Origin: Candidatus Poseidoniaceae archaeon
GTDB taxonomy: Archaea; Thermoplasmatota; Poseidoniia; Poseidoniales; Poseidoniaceae
Direction: 5' to 3'
NCBI GenBank assembly: GCA_030747785.1
Contig: JASLKC010000024.1
Location: 1 to 64,000, forward strand
Length of the DNA: 64,000 nucleotides
Shown here piece after piece: positions 48,869 through 57,338 of the stretch. Position 1 is the stretch's first letter, and each line of letters begins with the position of its first letter. A program made the translations under genes and the position numbers. The notes beneath the pieces are model-generated. The model saw only the letters and a program-made list of their open reading frames with translations. It did no database searches and was not told where the DNA came from.

Positions 48869-49924
48869 ATGGATCTTGGTGGTGAGTTTTGTCTTGTGTG
48901 CGGGGCTGCACCACCTCTCTACAGTGGCCGCATGTGTGAAAAATGTACTCGCGAACGGGTGAAACTTGCAGAGGTTCCCAAGAATGTTCCATGGACACGG
49001 TGTGCACGGTGTGGAAGAATTGATTTTCAAGGAAAATGGTGCGAAGTCGAAGAGGATGAATTATGGAATGAATTAGTTCAACGAAATGTTGAATTCCACG
49101 TCGAGGTCGAAGATCTTGAATTGGGAATACTTGCACAAGAAGTTGATGGAAGACATACCTTGGTCCACCTCCAAATTGAGGGCATAATCGATGATCTACT
49201 CTACACTGACGAAAAGACGATGCGGGCTAGAATGTCAAATGGAGTCTGCTTAACATGTACTCGCCAAGCAGGTAATTACTTCGAAGCAACAGTACAGATT
49301 CGTTCAAGTGCACGACGTCTTTCTGAAGAAGAATTTCTTGTCTTAAGAGCCACTCTTAACACACTACTCGAGGAGATGCCTGATGACCCGATGTTTTTCA
49401 TCACATCAGAAGGACCGGTCACCGGAGGATACGATGTTGTTCTTGGCTCTAAGGCACTAGCTAGAGCATGGGGCCGCCACCTCGTTAGCAATCATGGTGG
49501 ACAAATTGCAGCTACTACTTCGATCGTTGGAAGAAAGGATGGAGCGGACCTTACGAGGCTAACACTTCTCTATCGTAAACCAGGATATGACTTAGGTGAT
49601 ATCATCCGCTGGCGAGGAGAATTATGGCGACCATCAAATTGGTCGGGAGAAGGTGCGGTTCTCGAAAAAATCGAGCGCCGTGAAAGGACTGGCGCATCTT
49701 GGCGTGATTTGGAAGCCGCAACAGTAATCCTTCGTCAAAATGAACTACATTACATCGAGATTGTCAGCGAGGATTCATCAGTGGCGGAATTCCTCGACCC
49801 AAATACGTGGAAGATGGAAGCGGTTCGACTGCCCTACGAACATGTGACTGGAAGAAAACTTCTTCTTGCTCGCATCGATGGGGAATGGTTGAGTCTACCA
49901 TACATGGGAATGGACGGTGAGTAA
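48869..49924 (+). CDS. nmd3: NMD3-family ribosome export/assembly protein
   Basis: 351 residues. The N-terminus has paired zinc-binding cysteines (FCLVCGAAP, MCEKCTRE, RCARCGRID) as in archaeal and eukaryotic NMD3. ARMSNGVCLTCTRQAGNYFEATVQIR is the conserved core, quoted here as ARMSNGVCLTC and GNYFEATVQIR, followed by the eIF5A-like and OB-like C-terminal regions. In eukaryotes NMD3 escorts the 60S subunit; the archaeal protein probably acts in 50S maturation. It is 43 bases after ccmD, probably on the same transcript, and immediately followed, with no spacing, by PGI/PMI. Confidence 0.88.
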   Translation: MDLGGEFCLVCGAAPPLYSGRMCEKCTRERVKLAEVPKNVPWTRCARCGRIDFQGKWCEVEEDELWNELVQRNVEFHVEVEDLELGILAQEVDGRHTLVHLQIEGIIDDLLYTDEKTMRARMSNGVCLTCTRQAGNYFEATVQIRSSARRLSEEEFLVLRATLNTLLEEMPDDPMFFITSEGPVTGGYDVVLGSKALARAWGRHLVSNHGGQIAATTSIVGRKDGADLTRLTLLYRKPGYDLGDIIRWRGELWRPSNWSGEGAVLEKIERRERTGASWRDLEAATVILRQNELHYIEIVSEDSSVAEFLDPNTWKMEAVRLPYEHVTGRKLLLARIDGEWLSLPYMGMDGE

Positions 49925-50995
49925 ATGGAAGAAGGAATCATTCGCTTAGCAACTGCACTCGATTCTGAAAACATGATTGGTTATACCCGTAAATTTGCGG
50001 ATGACATTGAAGATGGTCAAGAATGCGTACGGGAGGAATTACTTCCGTGGCTTAGTACGATTCGTCAGAACTGGTCAGGAGTCCTATTCCTTGGAATGGG
50101 TGGTTCTGCTGCCGGGGGGGACTTCATCTCTACAATAGCAGACCGCCTTGGGAAGAAACCCGTTCGGACACATAGAGGATATGAATTACCAGAATGGTGG
50201 GATTCTTCATGGCTAGTTGTCGCCACATCATATTCTGGAAATACCGAAGAAACCCTTTCCGCAACCGAAGCCGCTGCTGCAAGTGGAACTGTTGTCGTGA
50301 TTTCTAGTGGAGGAGTTCTTGCAGGAATGTGTGAACTCCATGAGAATATGCATCTAATTTCATGTCCTTCTGGACAACCACCGCGTTCTGCCTTCGGGCA
50401 CTTATTCAGCCGCCAACTTGCATTGATGGTACATGCAGGAATTCTACCACACACTCTTGGTTCCGAGGCTTTGATGAGATTGAAATTAGCCGTGGGTGAT
50501 TGTGATATCTTAGCTGACCCCGAGGGTGATATTTGCTTACTTGCTGCTGAATTAATCGAGGCACCGATTTCAATTCTTGGACCTTCTGAACTCTTGCCCG
50601 CCCTGAATAGATTCAAGAATCAACTCAATGAAAACTCAGCACGATTTGCTCGAATTGATTCATTTCCCGAAATGAATCACAATGAGATAGTCGCATGGGG
50701 AGGAGTTGGTCCCGACCAAGACCCTCAATCTGAAAATCAGGCTGTACTTCTAGTGAATTGGGATGGAATGCATCGAAGAGTGCATCAGCGGATGGACTGG
50801 TTTGTTTCACATTGTCCAAGTGAAAAAGCATGGAGGATTCAAGGTGAAGGTGCTAGTTTGGTTGAAGCATTGCTCCATCTTTGTATAACGATGGACTGGC
50901 TATCAATTGCATTAGCGCTTTTGCATGGAAAAGACCCTTCTGCAATTGATCCTATCTCTTCCTTGAAGCAACACCTTTCCGAAATAAATCAGTAA
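49925..50995 (+). CDS. Bifunctional phosphoglucose/phosphomannose isomerase
   Basis: 356 residues, archaeal PGI/PMI family. The SIS-domain motifs are LGMGGSAAGGDF and ATSYSGNTEETLS. The family-defining CPSGQPPRSAFGHLFS segment and the C-terminal HNEIVAWGG (active-site His/Glu region) are present. It interconverts glucose-6-P, fructose-6-P and mannose-6-P, linking glycolysis or gluconeogenesis with glycan precursor synthesis. It starts at the base after the NMD3 stop. The 3' end overlaps the convergent M23 gene by 7 bases. Confidence 0.92.
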   Translation: MEEGIIRLATALDSENMIGYTRKFADDIEDGQECVREELLPWLSTIRQNWSGVLFLGMGGSAAGGDFISTIADRLGKKPVRTHRGYELPEWWDSSWLVVATSYSGNTEETLSATEAAAASGTVVVISSGGVLAGMCELHENMHLISCPSGQPPRSAFGHLFSRQLALMVHAGILPHTLGSEALMRLKLAVGDCDILADPEGDICLLAAELIEAPISILGPSELLPALNRFKNQLNENSARFARIDSFPEMNHNEIVAWGGVGPDQDPQSENQAVLLVNWDGMHRRVHQRMDWFVSHCPSEKAWRIQGEGASLVEALLHLCITMDWLSIALALLHGKDPSAIDPISSLKQHLSEINQ

Positions 50996-51609
50996 ATTGG
51001 GCCGAGTACAAGTCTTGGATCTGGAAATCGTTCGAGTGCCCATTCACGTTCTGAAACTGCAACTACTCCAGGCATGTCATTGTCGTCAGGTTCTTCCCAG
51101 GACAACTGGAAATGGAGATGCGGAGGCCATCCTCCATTTACTCCTTCATCTCCTATTGTGGCGAGTAGATGACCTTCACTCACGCTTTGACCAACTTTTA
51201 CCATCTCTAAACTTTCAACAGAAAGATGGCCATGTAATGCCCAAATATCTCTGCCATCGAGTGAATGCTTTGTGATTATTGTCGGCCCGTAAGAGCCATC
51301 TTCGCTATTGGTCCCCATCGAATGAACAACACCATCTGAGAATGCGAAGACCGGTTCACCGACTGGAGCTCCGATATCTATTCCCACATGAAGTTCTCTT
51401 TTCCCCTCGAAAAGCTCCTGTGTATACATACCCGGCCTAACCTCATCATATCTACCGATTTGATAGGCAAAAGGACATTGAAAATCAGGATCAATTCCCC
51501 TTGTATAATCGAAAACCCAGTATTCATCAGGTAGTTGGATGACTGGGTGCATGATAGGCGGAAAACGCCTTGCCTCTTCAAACGACCTGCGATGAGATGA
51601 AGTGCTCAC
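50989..51609 (-). CDS. M23/LytM-fold metallopeptidase-like protein
   Basis: About 206 residues. The LytM zinc site is complete: H and D in ELHVGIDIG, the DIWALHGHLS segment, and the HxH in GGWPPHLHFQLSW. No signal peptide or membrane helix is visible, so the protein appears cytoplasmic, which is odd for a family best known for cutting peptidoglycan. The start is taken as GTG 51609, whose first base closes a hairpin. GTG 51615 (two codons upstream) and ATG 51552 are alternatives. Substrate unknown. Confidence 0.82.
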   Translation of the reverse strand: MSTSSHRRSFEEARRFPPIMHPVIQLPDEYWVFDYTRGIDPDFQCPFAYQIGRYDEVRPGMYTQELFEGKRELHVGIDIGAPVGEPVFAFSDGVVHSMGTNSEDGSYGPTIITKHSLDGRDIWALHGHLSVESLEMVKVGQSVSEGHLLATIGDEGVNGGWPPHLHFQLSWEEPDDNDMPGVVAVSEREWALERFPDPRLVLGPIY

Positions 51610-51627
51610 AATCACCGAAGGTGATTG
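51609..51627. promoter_or_regulatory. Hairpin shared by two divergent genes, abutting both start codons
   Basis: Perfect inverted repeat, arm CAATCACC, loop GAA, 8-bp stem. On the plus strand the ATG of the membrane protein begins at 51628, the next base. On the minus strand the GTG of the M23 gene begins on the outermost base of the arm (51609). There is no other sequence between the genes. Confidence 0.75.
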
Positions 51628-53766
51628 ATGTCATGGCTTGTCTTGGCTGTATCGCTCCTTCCAGGGCTAGCAATTGCTAGGGAGATCGATGCTACTTCCG
51701 ATTGGTTACGTAGGTTCTTTCTCGCCCCATCGCTTGGCCTATTATTGCTCTTTACACTTGCTGGTATCAATTACCTTGCTGGAGCGAGTATGCTAACATT
51801 GCATCTCCTAATTTTCATTGCAAATGCTCTCGCAATCTATGTTCTGTCTCGCAATAGAGAAGAGACATGGAGTCAACGACAATTTTTCTTTATCGAAAAT
51901 CGTTCTAGGGCAATGTTTCCTGCAATTATTGTAGTTACATTAGTCTGTATGCTCCCCTTAATTTTCCTAGACCGCCCCATGGGAGTAGATTGGATTGGTT
52001 TCTCAGCGATTAGTGATTCTATTCTGAGAACTGGCACAATGGAACTACCTTCTCCTTCCCAGGGATGGTGGACTTATCCCCCGGCATTACCAACCCTTGC
52101 GGCTTGGAATTCATCAGTTACCGGAGTTACAACTGCAGATTCGGTATTCTCCATTGGACAACTTAGCCTACTCGCATTATTATTTGGCATCATGGGAGCG
52201 ATGGATCGGCACGGTGCTGGAATACAATCGATGCTTGCTATGGGCTTAGCTGCAGGACTATTTGCCAAGGGATTTGATTCTGGATATCCTACTGTTGCTA
52301 GCCATTTAGGTTTGGTAGTGGGCCTACTAATTGTTCTAGAAGTGGATAGGAGAAAATCAGATGAATTCTTTTTGATTTTTGCTTTACTAGCCTCAGCACT
52401 TCTCCATCCATCAGGGGCAATAATGCTCGGGCTTCTGATTATCTCTGAACAATTGCTGACCAAAGGAGGTGAATCTCTCAATCGAATACTGGTCATCTGT
52501 TCTTTTGCATTAGGTGCAGTAGCAGTAATTGGACTTGTAGTAATCTCTCCGAGTTTACTAGAGCACGCTATTTTCGCTGAACATGGCTGGCAGGGAGGGC
52601 GCCCGTTACTGATGTACAATGGGATTTTGCTAATTGTTGGTGGTTTCGCCGCCCAGAGAATTCACAATACAATTGAGGGTCGAATTCTGATTGCTTGGGT
52701 CACTTTGATTTGGATATTAACAGGAATTCACCTCTTTCCATCGCTTGAAGAAGTTTGGGTTTTCAAGGTGGTTTCCGCTTCTCTCTATTCGATGGGGATG
52801 TATGCCTTCCACATTCCTCTCGCGGTAATTGTGGGACTTTGGTGGTCTGCTAGTACCGACCTTGGTTCAACAGGTGAAGCGGAAAACCTACTGATGTATG
52901 GCCGTGATGAGCATCCTACATCCAAAGTAGTTAAAGCGCTGACAATTTCTTCAATTCTAATCCTTAGTACTGCTTGCGGAATAATTGTTGAACTCTCAAA
53001 CCACGAAGAACTCCAAGCATATACCGATGGTGATGAAGCGATTCATGACATGCTGTCAGATTTACCCGATGGGTCAATTGTCTACAATGAAAATATGCAT
53101 TGGGGTCATTCATGGAATCTGCCCGAAAGTGTCGGAGTTACGGCAGTGCCAACACTTGGATTACTCCATCAAACTTATTCTATCCAGAATGCCGCTACTA
53201 CTGCAATCGGAAATGATGATGTTTCACGAATCCAGACCCTCGGTATCACACATGCAGTCACATCTCCAATGGGTTCGATGGTTTGGACTATTGCCTCTTC
53301 AGAATATTGGCAAATAATGGCCGACCAAGACGGGGCTCGACTCTGGCGCTTTGTTCCAGAAGGTGGACAACCAGTTTCAAATTTCTATGCTATCGAGGGC
53401 GATGAAATGAGGCCTGACCCTTGGAAGGATCATAGATTCCGTGACCCTTTCGATTTAGGTGATGAACGCGCGTTTATTTCTGATGATAGTCAAACGATTT
53501 CCCTTCCTATTTTATCTGAAGTCCAAGTGTGTTTAGTGGCTGAAAAGGTAGGCGATATTGATGCGAGTTTCAATGGAATTGAAATTAAGGGAGAAGGATG
53601 GACTCAAACCTGTATGGTTAGTTCAAACCAGACGCAGATCATCGAAGCAGGTGGTGGAAGTTCATGGATTAATCCAATCGGACTTTCTGGGCGTGGAGAC
53701 CGTATTTTCGATGAAACTGGGCTTAGATTACATTGGATTGAGCTTCGTTCTGTGAATTTAGAATAA
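51628..53766 (+). CDS. Polytopic membrane protein, possible GT-C-type glycosyltransferase
   Basis: 712 residues. The first ~460 contain about 11-12 hydrophobic segments. The rest is a soluble domain, probably outside the membrane, with cysteines (VQVCLVAEKV, WTQTCMVSS). After the third helix an acidic loop (FLDRPMGVDWIGFSAISD) and then WWTYPPALPTLAAWN resemble the extracytoplasmic loops of lipid-linked GT-C glycosyltransferases. No named family was recognised with certainty. A GT2 glycosyltransferase follows 37 bases downstream, which fits a role in surface glycan assembly. ATG 51628 directly follows the hairpin. Confidence 0.7.
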   Translation: MSWLVLAVSLLPGLAIAREIDATSDWLRRFFLAPSLGLLLLFTLAGINYLAGASMLTLHLLIFIANALAIYVLSRNREETWSQRQFFFIENRSRAMFPAIIVVTLVCMLPLIFLDRPMGVDWIGFSAISDSILRTGTMELPSPSQGWWTYPPALPTLAAWNSSVTGVTTADSVFSIGQLSLLALLFGIMGAMDRHGAGIQSMLAMGLAAGLFAKGFDSGYPTVASHLGLVVGLLIVLEVDRRKSDEFFLIFALLASALLHPSGAIMLGLLIISEQLLTKGGESLNRILVICSFALGAVAVIGLVVISPSLLEHAIFAEHGWQGGRPLLMYNGILLIVGGFAAQRIHNTIEGRILIAWVTLIWILTGIHLFPSLEEVWVFKVVSASLYSMGMYAFHIPLAVIVGLWWSASTDLGSTGEAENLLMYGRDEHPTSKVVKALTISSILILSTACGIIVELSNHEELQAYTDGDEAIHDMLSDLPDGSIVYNENMHWGHSWNLPESVGVTAVPTLGLLHQTYSIQNAATTAIGNDDVSRIQTLGITHAVTSPMGSMVWTIASSEYWQIMADQDGARLWRFVPEGGQPVSNFYAIEGDEMRPDPWKDHRFRDPFDLGDERAFISDDSQTISLPILSEVQVCLVAEKVGDIDASFNGIEIKGEGWTQTCMVSSNQTQIIEAGGGSSWINPIGLSGRGDRIFDETGLRLHWIELRSVNLE

Positions 53767-53803
53767 GGGAAAGACTTGACATTGACGCCATACAGGCCAA
53801 ATC

Positions 53804-54514
53804 GTGCCAGGCCTTTTCATCATGTTGCCAGCCCTCGACGAGGCGGATGCATTGCCCAAAGTTGTCGGAGCTATTCCTGTAGATGAATTGAAAGCGGCGG
53901 GATGGCAACCTCGAATCGTTGTAGTCGATGGCGGAAGCACTGATAAAACCGTAAAGGTAGCACATGAACTTGGATGTATTGTCTACCATCAAAAAGGGCG
54001 TGGAAAAGGGTCAGGAATGCGCCAAGCTTTCAATGCATTTCTCAATAGTGAAAATGATGCCTTGGTAATGTTAGATGCAGATGGCACATACGACCCAAAA
54101 GAGATTCCACTTTTACTCAGTAAACTCGAAGAAAATTGCGTTGTAATCGGAGATAGGCTGCGCGGACATTTGAACCGCAATGCAATGACTACTGTCAATT
54201 GGTTGGGAAACCACATGCTAACATGGCTCGCAGTTGCCTTATTTGGCAAGGCAATAAATGACCTATGCTCGGGGTATTGGGCTTTTTCTAAGTCCGCATT
54301 ATCGAAGATGGAACTCAATAGTTTGAGATTTGAAATCGAAGCGGAGATGTACACCTCTTGTGCGTATAGAGATATCCGAATACGTCATGTGCCAATCAGT
54401 TATTCTGAACGAATTGGCGATGCGAAACTCGGTTCGCTGAGAGATGGCGGTTCCATTGCCCGTAAACTCATCATCAGACGGATATTCCCCCGACCATATG
54501 AGGCCTCGAAATGA
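53804..54514 (+). CDS. GT2 family glycosyltransferase (dolichol-phosphate mannosyltransferase-like)
   Basis: 236 residues. GT-A fold: LPALDEADALPKVVGAIP at the start, the nucleotide-binding VVDGGSTDKTVKVA, and the metal-binding DxD as MLDADGTYDP. DLCSGYWAFSKSAL and EIEAEMY are typical of the dolichyl-phosphate mannose/glucose synthase group. No membrane anchor is visible. It would transfer a sugar from a nucleotide donor to a polyprenyl phosphate. The start is GTG 53804; ATG 53822 would remove six residues. Overlaps asd by 4 bases (ATGA). Confidence 0.87.
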   Translation: MPGLFIMLPALDEADALPKVVGAIPVDELKAAGWQPRIVVVDGGSTDKTVKVAHELGCIVYHQKGRGKGSGMRQAFNAFLNSENDALVMLDADGTYDPKEIPLLLSKLEENCVVIGDRLRGHLNRNAMTTVNWLGNHMLTWLAVALFGKAINDLCSGYWAFSKSALSKMELNSLRFEIEAEMYTSCAYRDIRIRHVPISYSERIGDAKLGSLRDGGSIARKLIIRRIFPRPYEASK

Positions 54515-55485
54515 ATAGGCTAAATGCTGTAATTCTAGGGGCATCTGGATTGGTTGGACAAAGACTCCAACAGAGGCTTGTAGACCATCCTTGGTTTGAG
54601 GTTGTGGCGATTGCAGGTTCTCCTAAGACCGCGGGATTACACCACAGCCAAGTGGAATGGAGGCTTGATGGAAAAAGGCCGACATTTGATTTATCCATTT
54701 GTTCTATGGATTCAATACCTAATGCTGATATTGCCTTTTCAGCACTGCCTTCTGATATTGCGCTACAAGTAGAACCAGCCTTAGTGAAACGAGGTATTTC
54801 GGTATTCTCCAATGCCTCAGCATTTAGACGGATTAGTGGTATTCCATTAGTCATCCCCGAAGTAAATCCTTCCGAACTTGAGAAATTCAATGGGCATGTT
54901 TGTGCAACAAATTGTACTGTTGTGCCTGTAATATTACCACTGGTTGGTCTGAGAAATCACTTGGAATCAGTGGAAATTAGTACAAGTCAGGCATTATCTG
55001 GAGCGGGTTGGGAATTATTATTCGATGAAGTTGCTTTGGCTGGAGAAGTAGATCCATTCATTCCTGATGAAGAAGAAAAGTTGATTGCAGAATTTAAACA
55101 TCTTTTCGATATAGAAATTCCAGTTATAGCAAACTGCAATAGAGTTGCTCACAAAGATGGGCATCTTGTGCATGTAAAAGCAATACTCGATGCAAATTTT
55201 TCAGTTGAAGAAATCAAAGAAAAAATGATCGTAGAACGCCTTAATCTTCCCTCTGCACCTGAAAATGTCATTATCATCACAGATGAGTGCCCTACTCGCA
55301 AAAAACACCTCTGGGCAGGAGGAGAGGGGCTTGGCGCTGGAATGTCTACAGTAGTAGGGGATATTCATGTTGAAGGTAAAATGTTGTCATTTTCTGCTCT
55401 ATCACACAATACTGTACGCGGAGCCGCTGGTGGAGTGATTCTCCTAGCAGAATTCGCGCACGCCCAAGGGTACATTTCCAAATAG
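54511..55485 (+). CDS. asd: Aspartate-semialdehyde dehydrogenase
   Basis: 324 residues. Reduces aspartyl phosphate to aspartate semialdehyde in Lys/Thr/Met synthesis. NADP-binding motif GASGLVGQRL; FSALPSDIA; NASAFRRISGIPLVIPEVNP; catalytic Cys in CATNCTVVP; SQALSGAGW; and a C-terminal region with AALSHNTVRGAAGG-like sequence (SALSHNTVRGAAGG). The pattern is that of the archaeal/fungal type. It is translationally coupled to the GT2 gene, a partner with no metabolic link. Confidence 0.93.
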   Translation: MNRLNAVILGASGLVGQRLQQRLVDHPWFEVVAIAGSPKTAGLHHSQVEWRLDGKRPTFDLSICSMDSIPNADIAFSALPSDIALQVEPALVKRGISVFSNASAFRRISGIPLVIPEVNPSELEKFNGHVCATNCTVVPVILPLVGLRNHLESVEISTSQALSGAGWELLFDEVALAGEVDPFIPDEEEKLIAEFKHLFDIEIPVIANCNRVAHKDGHLVHVKAILDANFSVEEIKEKMIVERLNLPSAPENVIIITDECPTRKKHLWAGGEGLGAGMSTVVGDIHVEGKMLSFSALSHNTVRGAAGGVILLAEFAHAQGYISK

Positions 55486-55516
55486 GGAATCGGTTCTGGC
55501 TCTATTCGGTGGTTGC

Positions 55517-56461
55517 ATGGGTATCACAGCAATGATTCCGAATATGACCTTCAAACAATTGCAAGATGAAGCGAATAGTCGCTGGGGTGAAATTTGGGAT
55601 TCTGGTGCTGACCGCATCCGAGTTCTACTCCTAATTCCACGCACTCAAAGGAAATTGCTCGAACTTCATGGTGATATGATTGAACATGGACAACCTGTGA
55701 TGGCGATTTTCCATAGACCTCGCGTAGAGGCACATCTCCTTGAGGAAGTGGGATTCGACCCACGCTTAGCTTCATTCCAATTTCTCGACATAGCAAGTGC
55801 CGATTTGGGCCCGTGGATGCAGCAATTAGTAACTCAAGAAGGATGGTTGCGAAGTATTGTTGAAATTGCCCCTGTACCATTTGTTGTCGACATACCTAAT
55901 CAAAGGACCTTTGAGCGACACAATATCCTCTGTTTCAGACACGCTGATCTTCCCTCACTTTCGAATTATCACCTTCCATATCCAATTGATGCTCTGGTCG
56001 GTAAGGCCTTCGTTTCGCTTCCACGCCGACAAGCCGCAGAACTTGCAAAGCAACAGGCGGAAATACTCGGTGTTGGACTTGCAAAACCTGAACCAGTAAA
56101 GGCCGAAGTCCCAGTTGTAACTGATACACCTGAGCCTGTAGTTCCAAACCCTGTGCCTGAAATGGAGGTTGCATTTGTTACTGAAATGGTGCCTGAGCCA
56201 ATGGGTGAAGCATCCGTTCCACTCCCTGGTGCACCTCAGCCAGAGGTGGAAGAAAGTGTTCCACTCCCCAGTAAGGCAGTTGAAGTGGTAAATGATATGC
56301 CTGAAATCGAAATCGAATTCCGTGGCATAGTGCAAACATTGCTAGATGAAGGAGTGGACCCCTCAGAAATGATGAGTGACCCTCGACTTGAAGATGTTCA
56401 GGAAAGAGCAATGGCAATCGACTTTGAGACTTGGCCGGTTTTCATGCAAATGGTAACTTGA
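55517..56461 (+). CDS. Uncharacterised protein with a Pro/Val/Glu-rich linker
   Basis: 314 residues; no family recognised. The N-terminal ~195 residues look like a folded alpha/beta domain (RIRVLLLIPRTQRKLLEL, WLRSIVEIAPVPFVVDIP, NYHLPYPIDALVGKAFVSLP). A linker of about 65 residues is rich in Pro, Val and Glu, with two similar ASVPLPGAPQPE and ESVPLPSKAVEV segments. A ~50-residue C-terminal helical domain follows (GIVQTLLDEGVDPSEMMSD). No signal peptide or membrane helix. It lies 31 bases after asd and 40 bases before a zinc ribbon gene. Confidence 0.72.
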   Translation: MGITAMIPNMTFKQLQDEANSRWGEIWDSGADRIRVLLLIPRTQRKLLELHGDMIEHGQPVMAIFHRPRVEAHLLEEVGFDPRLASFQFLDIASADLGPWMQQLVTQEGWLRSIVEIAPVPFVVDIPNQRTFERHNILCFRHADLPSLSNYHLPYPIDALVGKAFVSLPRRQAAELAKQQAEILGVGLAKPEPVKAEVPVVTDTPEPVVPNPVPEMEVAFVTEMVPEPMGEASVPLPGAPQPEVEESVPLPSKAVEVVNDMPEIEIEFRGIVQTLLDEGVDPSEMMSDPRLEDVQERAMAIDFETWPVFMQMVT

Positions 56462-56501
56462 ACATCGGTGGGTTGAAGGACATCACCGCTCTGGGAGTGA
56501 C

Positions 56502-56696
56502 ATGGCATTCTGTATCTCATGTGGACAGATGCAAACCGATGGCACCCGTTTCTGTCGTTTTTGTGGCGGGCAGCAGCCTAGTGACCAATTAGTAGCTCGC
56601 CTTCGAATGGAGGCTGAAGCGATTCGTTACCAAATTCAACAATTGCAGCAACAACAGATGCAGCAGATGGGACATGGCCAGCAGCGCCGTTGGTGA
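56502..56696 (+). CDS. Small zinc ribbon protein with Gln-rich coiled coil
   Basis: 64 residues. The N-terminal zinc ribbon has paired CxxC motifs (FCISCGQM, FCRFCGGQ). A helix follows with many Gln and Met residues (YQIQQLQQQQMQQMGHGQQ), likely a coiled coil. No enzyme motif. Its stop overlaps the ATG of the methyltransferase (TGATG), so both are probably made together. It may assist an RNA-related function, given the genes downstream; this is an inference. Confidence 0.7.
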   Translation: MAFCISCGQMQTDGTRFCRFCGGQQPSDQLVARLRMEAEAIRYQIQQLQQQQMQQMGHGQQRRW

Positions 56697-57250
56697 TGCC
56701 TTTGCGACTTCGCCACTTGGCGATGGCTCTGTCTAAATTGCCAAGGCATCCTTGTAATGCAGTTGAACTTGAACAATATCAGACCGAAGGAGACCTCGCA
56801 GCAAATTGGTTGATGAGAATTGATGCTATCGATTCCTTAGCCGGGAAAAAGGTCCTTGACCTCGGGGCTGGAAATGGAATTCTTGGCCACGGTGCATCAT
56901 TGCTTGGTGCAGATGTTATCTTTGTCGAATGTGATAGCAATGCAGCAACTCTGTGTCGTGATTTGGGTGAAACGATAGAGGGCCGGGTTGGTGAGGTCGA
57001 ACTTCCGGATGTTGATATCGTAATCACCAATCCTCCATGGGGAGTTCAGACCCATGGTGCTGACAGAATATTCATTGATTCTGCACTAGGAGTTGCACCG
57101 ATATTACACATAATGCACAGTGCTCAAGCTAGTCATCTACCAGAAGGGGACCTCATCATGGAAGCCGAATTCCGAATGCCGGCCACTTATGCTCATCACA
57201 CAAGTAAAACCGGCTCGACAAACGTAGCATGTTGGCGTATCACTCGATGA
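56696..57250 (+). CDS. METTL5-like N6-adenine RNA methyltransferase
   Basis: About 184 residues. SAM-binding motif VLDLGAGNGILGHGASLLGA, acidic ribose-binding loop FVECDSNA, and catalytic DIVITNPPWGVQT (NPPF/W type of N6-adenine methyltransferases). The N-terminus (LEQYQTEGDLAANWLMRI) matches the YxTP/T-type start of METTL5/COG2263 proteins, which methylate rRNA adenine in the small subunit. It overlaps the zinc ribbon gene upstream and is followed by the exosome Csl4 fusion. Confidence 0.88.
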   Translation: MPLRLRHLAMALSKLPRHPCNAVELEQYQTEGDLAANWLMRIDAIDSLAGKKVLDLGAGNGILGHGASLLGADVIFVECDSNAATLCRDLGETIEGRVGEVELPDVDIVITNPPWGVQTHGADRIFIDSALGVAPILHIMHSAQASHLPEGDLIMEAEFRMPATYAHHTSKTGSTNVACWRITR

Positions 57251-57294
57251 TGGGGGTTGAAAAGGGGAGAGCCCCCGCCTCGGAGTGTATTCCC

Positions 57295-57311
57295 GTAGCC
57301 CGTAGGGCTAC
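57295..57311 (+). promoter_or_regulatory. Hairpin upstream of the csl4-RRM gene
   Basis: Perfect inverted repeat, arm GTAGCCC, loop GTA, 7-bp stem, 27 nt before the ATG at 57339. A second, looser inverted pair (GGGGG at 57252-57256 and CCCCC at 57272-57276) lies just upstream in the same 88-base gap. Confidence 0.55.
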
Positions 57312-57338
57312 TCCCCCCAACAAAATGAGCGTGATAAT

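Noticed and set aside
53791-53812. AGGCC...GGCCT repeat around the GT2 start codon
   Set aside because: The stem is 5 bp and the loop about 11 nt, unlike the tight 3-4-nt loops of the accepted hairpins.
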